A stretch of DNA of 64,000 nt from Archilochus colubris (taxonomy: Eukaryota > Chordata > Aves > Apodiformes > Trochilidae), in assembly GCA_023079485.1 (NCBI GenBank), contig CM041084.1:133392792-133456791 (forward strand). Direction: 5' to 3'. The notes below the pieces were generated by a model. That model saw only the letters and a list, made by a program, of their open reading frames with translations, was not told the origin of the DNA and searched no databases. Of the stretch, positions 63,363-64,000 are shown one piece after another. Each line of letters starts with the position of its first letter. The stretch's first letter is position 1. Both the position numbers and the translations under genes were made by a program.

Positions 63363-64000
63363 GTTTACTGTATTAGCTAATTACAGCTAACTATGTATCT
63401 TCTAAGTGAGATATGATGAATTTCGAAGTCAGAAGATGTCTATTTCAAAAAGTGGTAGCTTCTAAGTGTTTTTAATGATATGCATAAGTTTGATGAACTT
63501 ACTTAAATCTTATTTTGCCCTTCTGAAAGATCCCTAATCTGTAGTATTTATGATGACACATTGTTCCATTATAAACATGGTCAATAAAGTAGAATGCTCA
63601 TCCATAACTCACTTCTTTACAAAGGTACTTTGTACCACATGTAGTGGAAAAGATAGCTGGTCAGTTCCTAGCAAGGTTAAAAAGAACAGCAATTCACAAC
63701 AAGTTCTGCTCTGTGTCAAATGCAGACACCAGTGAAGAGCAGTTGAGTGTGGAAACAGAAACAAGAACATGAGAGGATCTGCATGAGTGGAAACCAGCAA
63801 GCACCAGAGCAAGAAAAAGGACTATACTGAGCACCCTGTAGATAGAGAGATAATGATCATATTTTGCAGAGGGAAACAGCTGTCTGAATCTGAGGAAGGG
63901 AACAGGACATTCCTAAACTGAAGGCTTTGGTAGCCTAAGTACTCCTCTTGCTTGAGGTGTCCCCTTGCATTTAAGACAAAGTAATAGAGCAGAGAATGTA

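Larger units (their letters stand above)
54293..64000 (-). other. RSPO2: RSPO2 intron upstream of FU2 exon (partial)
   Basis: At least 9.7 kb of intron, running off the window. It is rich in CR1 (five pieces). I looked on the minus strand for the FU1 exon (expected cysteine-rich KGCLSCSKDNGCSRC-like sequence) and for a signal-peptide exon and saw neither, so the gene must continue beyond 64000. Confidence 0.85.

Noticed and set aside
54293..64000. Search for the RSPO2 FU1 and signal-peptide exons
   Set aside because: No minus-strand sequence with the expected cysteine spacing and splice sites was found, so they were placed outside the window.
1..64000. CRISPR arrays, tRNA, rRNA, bacterial-type operons, endogenous retrovirus or LTR pairs
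   Set aside because: None seen. The repeats present are CR1 LINEs and simple repeats, and the context is vertebrate intron and intergenic DNA.

Overview
The window is AT-rich, CpG-poor vertebrate DNA and almost certainly avian. It holds at least sixteen recognisable CR1 LINE fragments with the bird-type 3' end (ATTCTATG octamer repeats), and no Alu, L1 or other mammalian SINE. The only gene I can support is the 3' half of R-spondin 2 (RSPO2), on the minus strand, as three coding exons with canonical splice sites and matching intron phases. I cannot name the species.

Layout, low to high coordinates. 1-1100: 3' part of a fairly well-preserved plus-strand CR1 with reverse-transcriptase sequence. 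1101-12559: no recognised gene or transposon. 12560-13965: a nest of four CR1 fragments in both orientations. About 14.1-16.1 kb: probable RSPO2 3' UTR. 16118-16227: last coding exon (basic tail and stop). 16228-52938: a 36.7 kb intron with a few CR1 pieces, simple repeats, several palindromes and one exon-like open stretch. 52939-53127: thrombospondin type-1 exon. 53128-54148: a 1.0 kb intron. 54149-54292: second furin-like (FU2) exon. 54293-64000: part of the next upstream intron, with five CR1 pieces, including a 1.15 kb minus-strand copy carrying RT sequence and a plus-strand copy about 1.2 kb away. The FU1 and signal-peptide exons were not found and should lie beyond 64000.

RSPO2 is a secreted Wnt agonist. 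Its furin-like repeats bind LGR4/5/6 and the ZNRF3/RNF43 ubiquitin ligases, and its TSP1 domain and basic tail bind heparan sulfate. In human and other vertebrates ANGPT1 lies beyond the 3' end of RSPO2, so the first 12 kb is probably RSPO2-ANGPT1 intergenic DNA; that is inference from synteny, not read from the sequence.

I found no CRISPR array, operon, tRNA, rRNA or novel multi-gene system. The points worth checking are the RSPO2 residue changes, an AATAAA that overlaps the stop codon, CR1 insertions close to exon 4 and in inverted arrangement, several perfect palindromes, and one exon-like minus-strand stretch inside the large intron.
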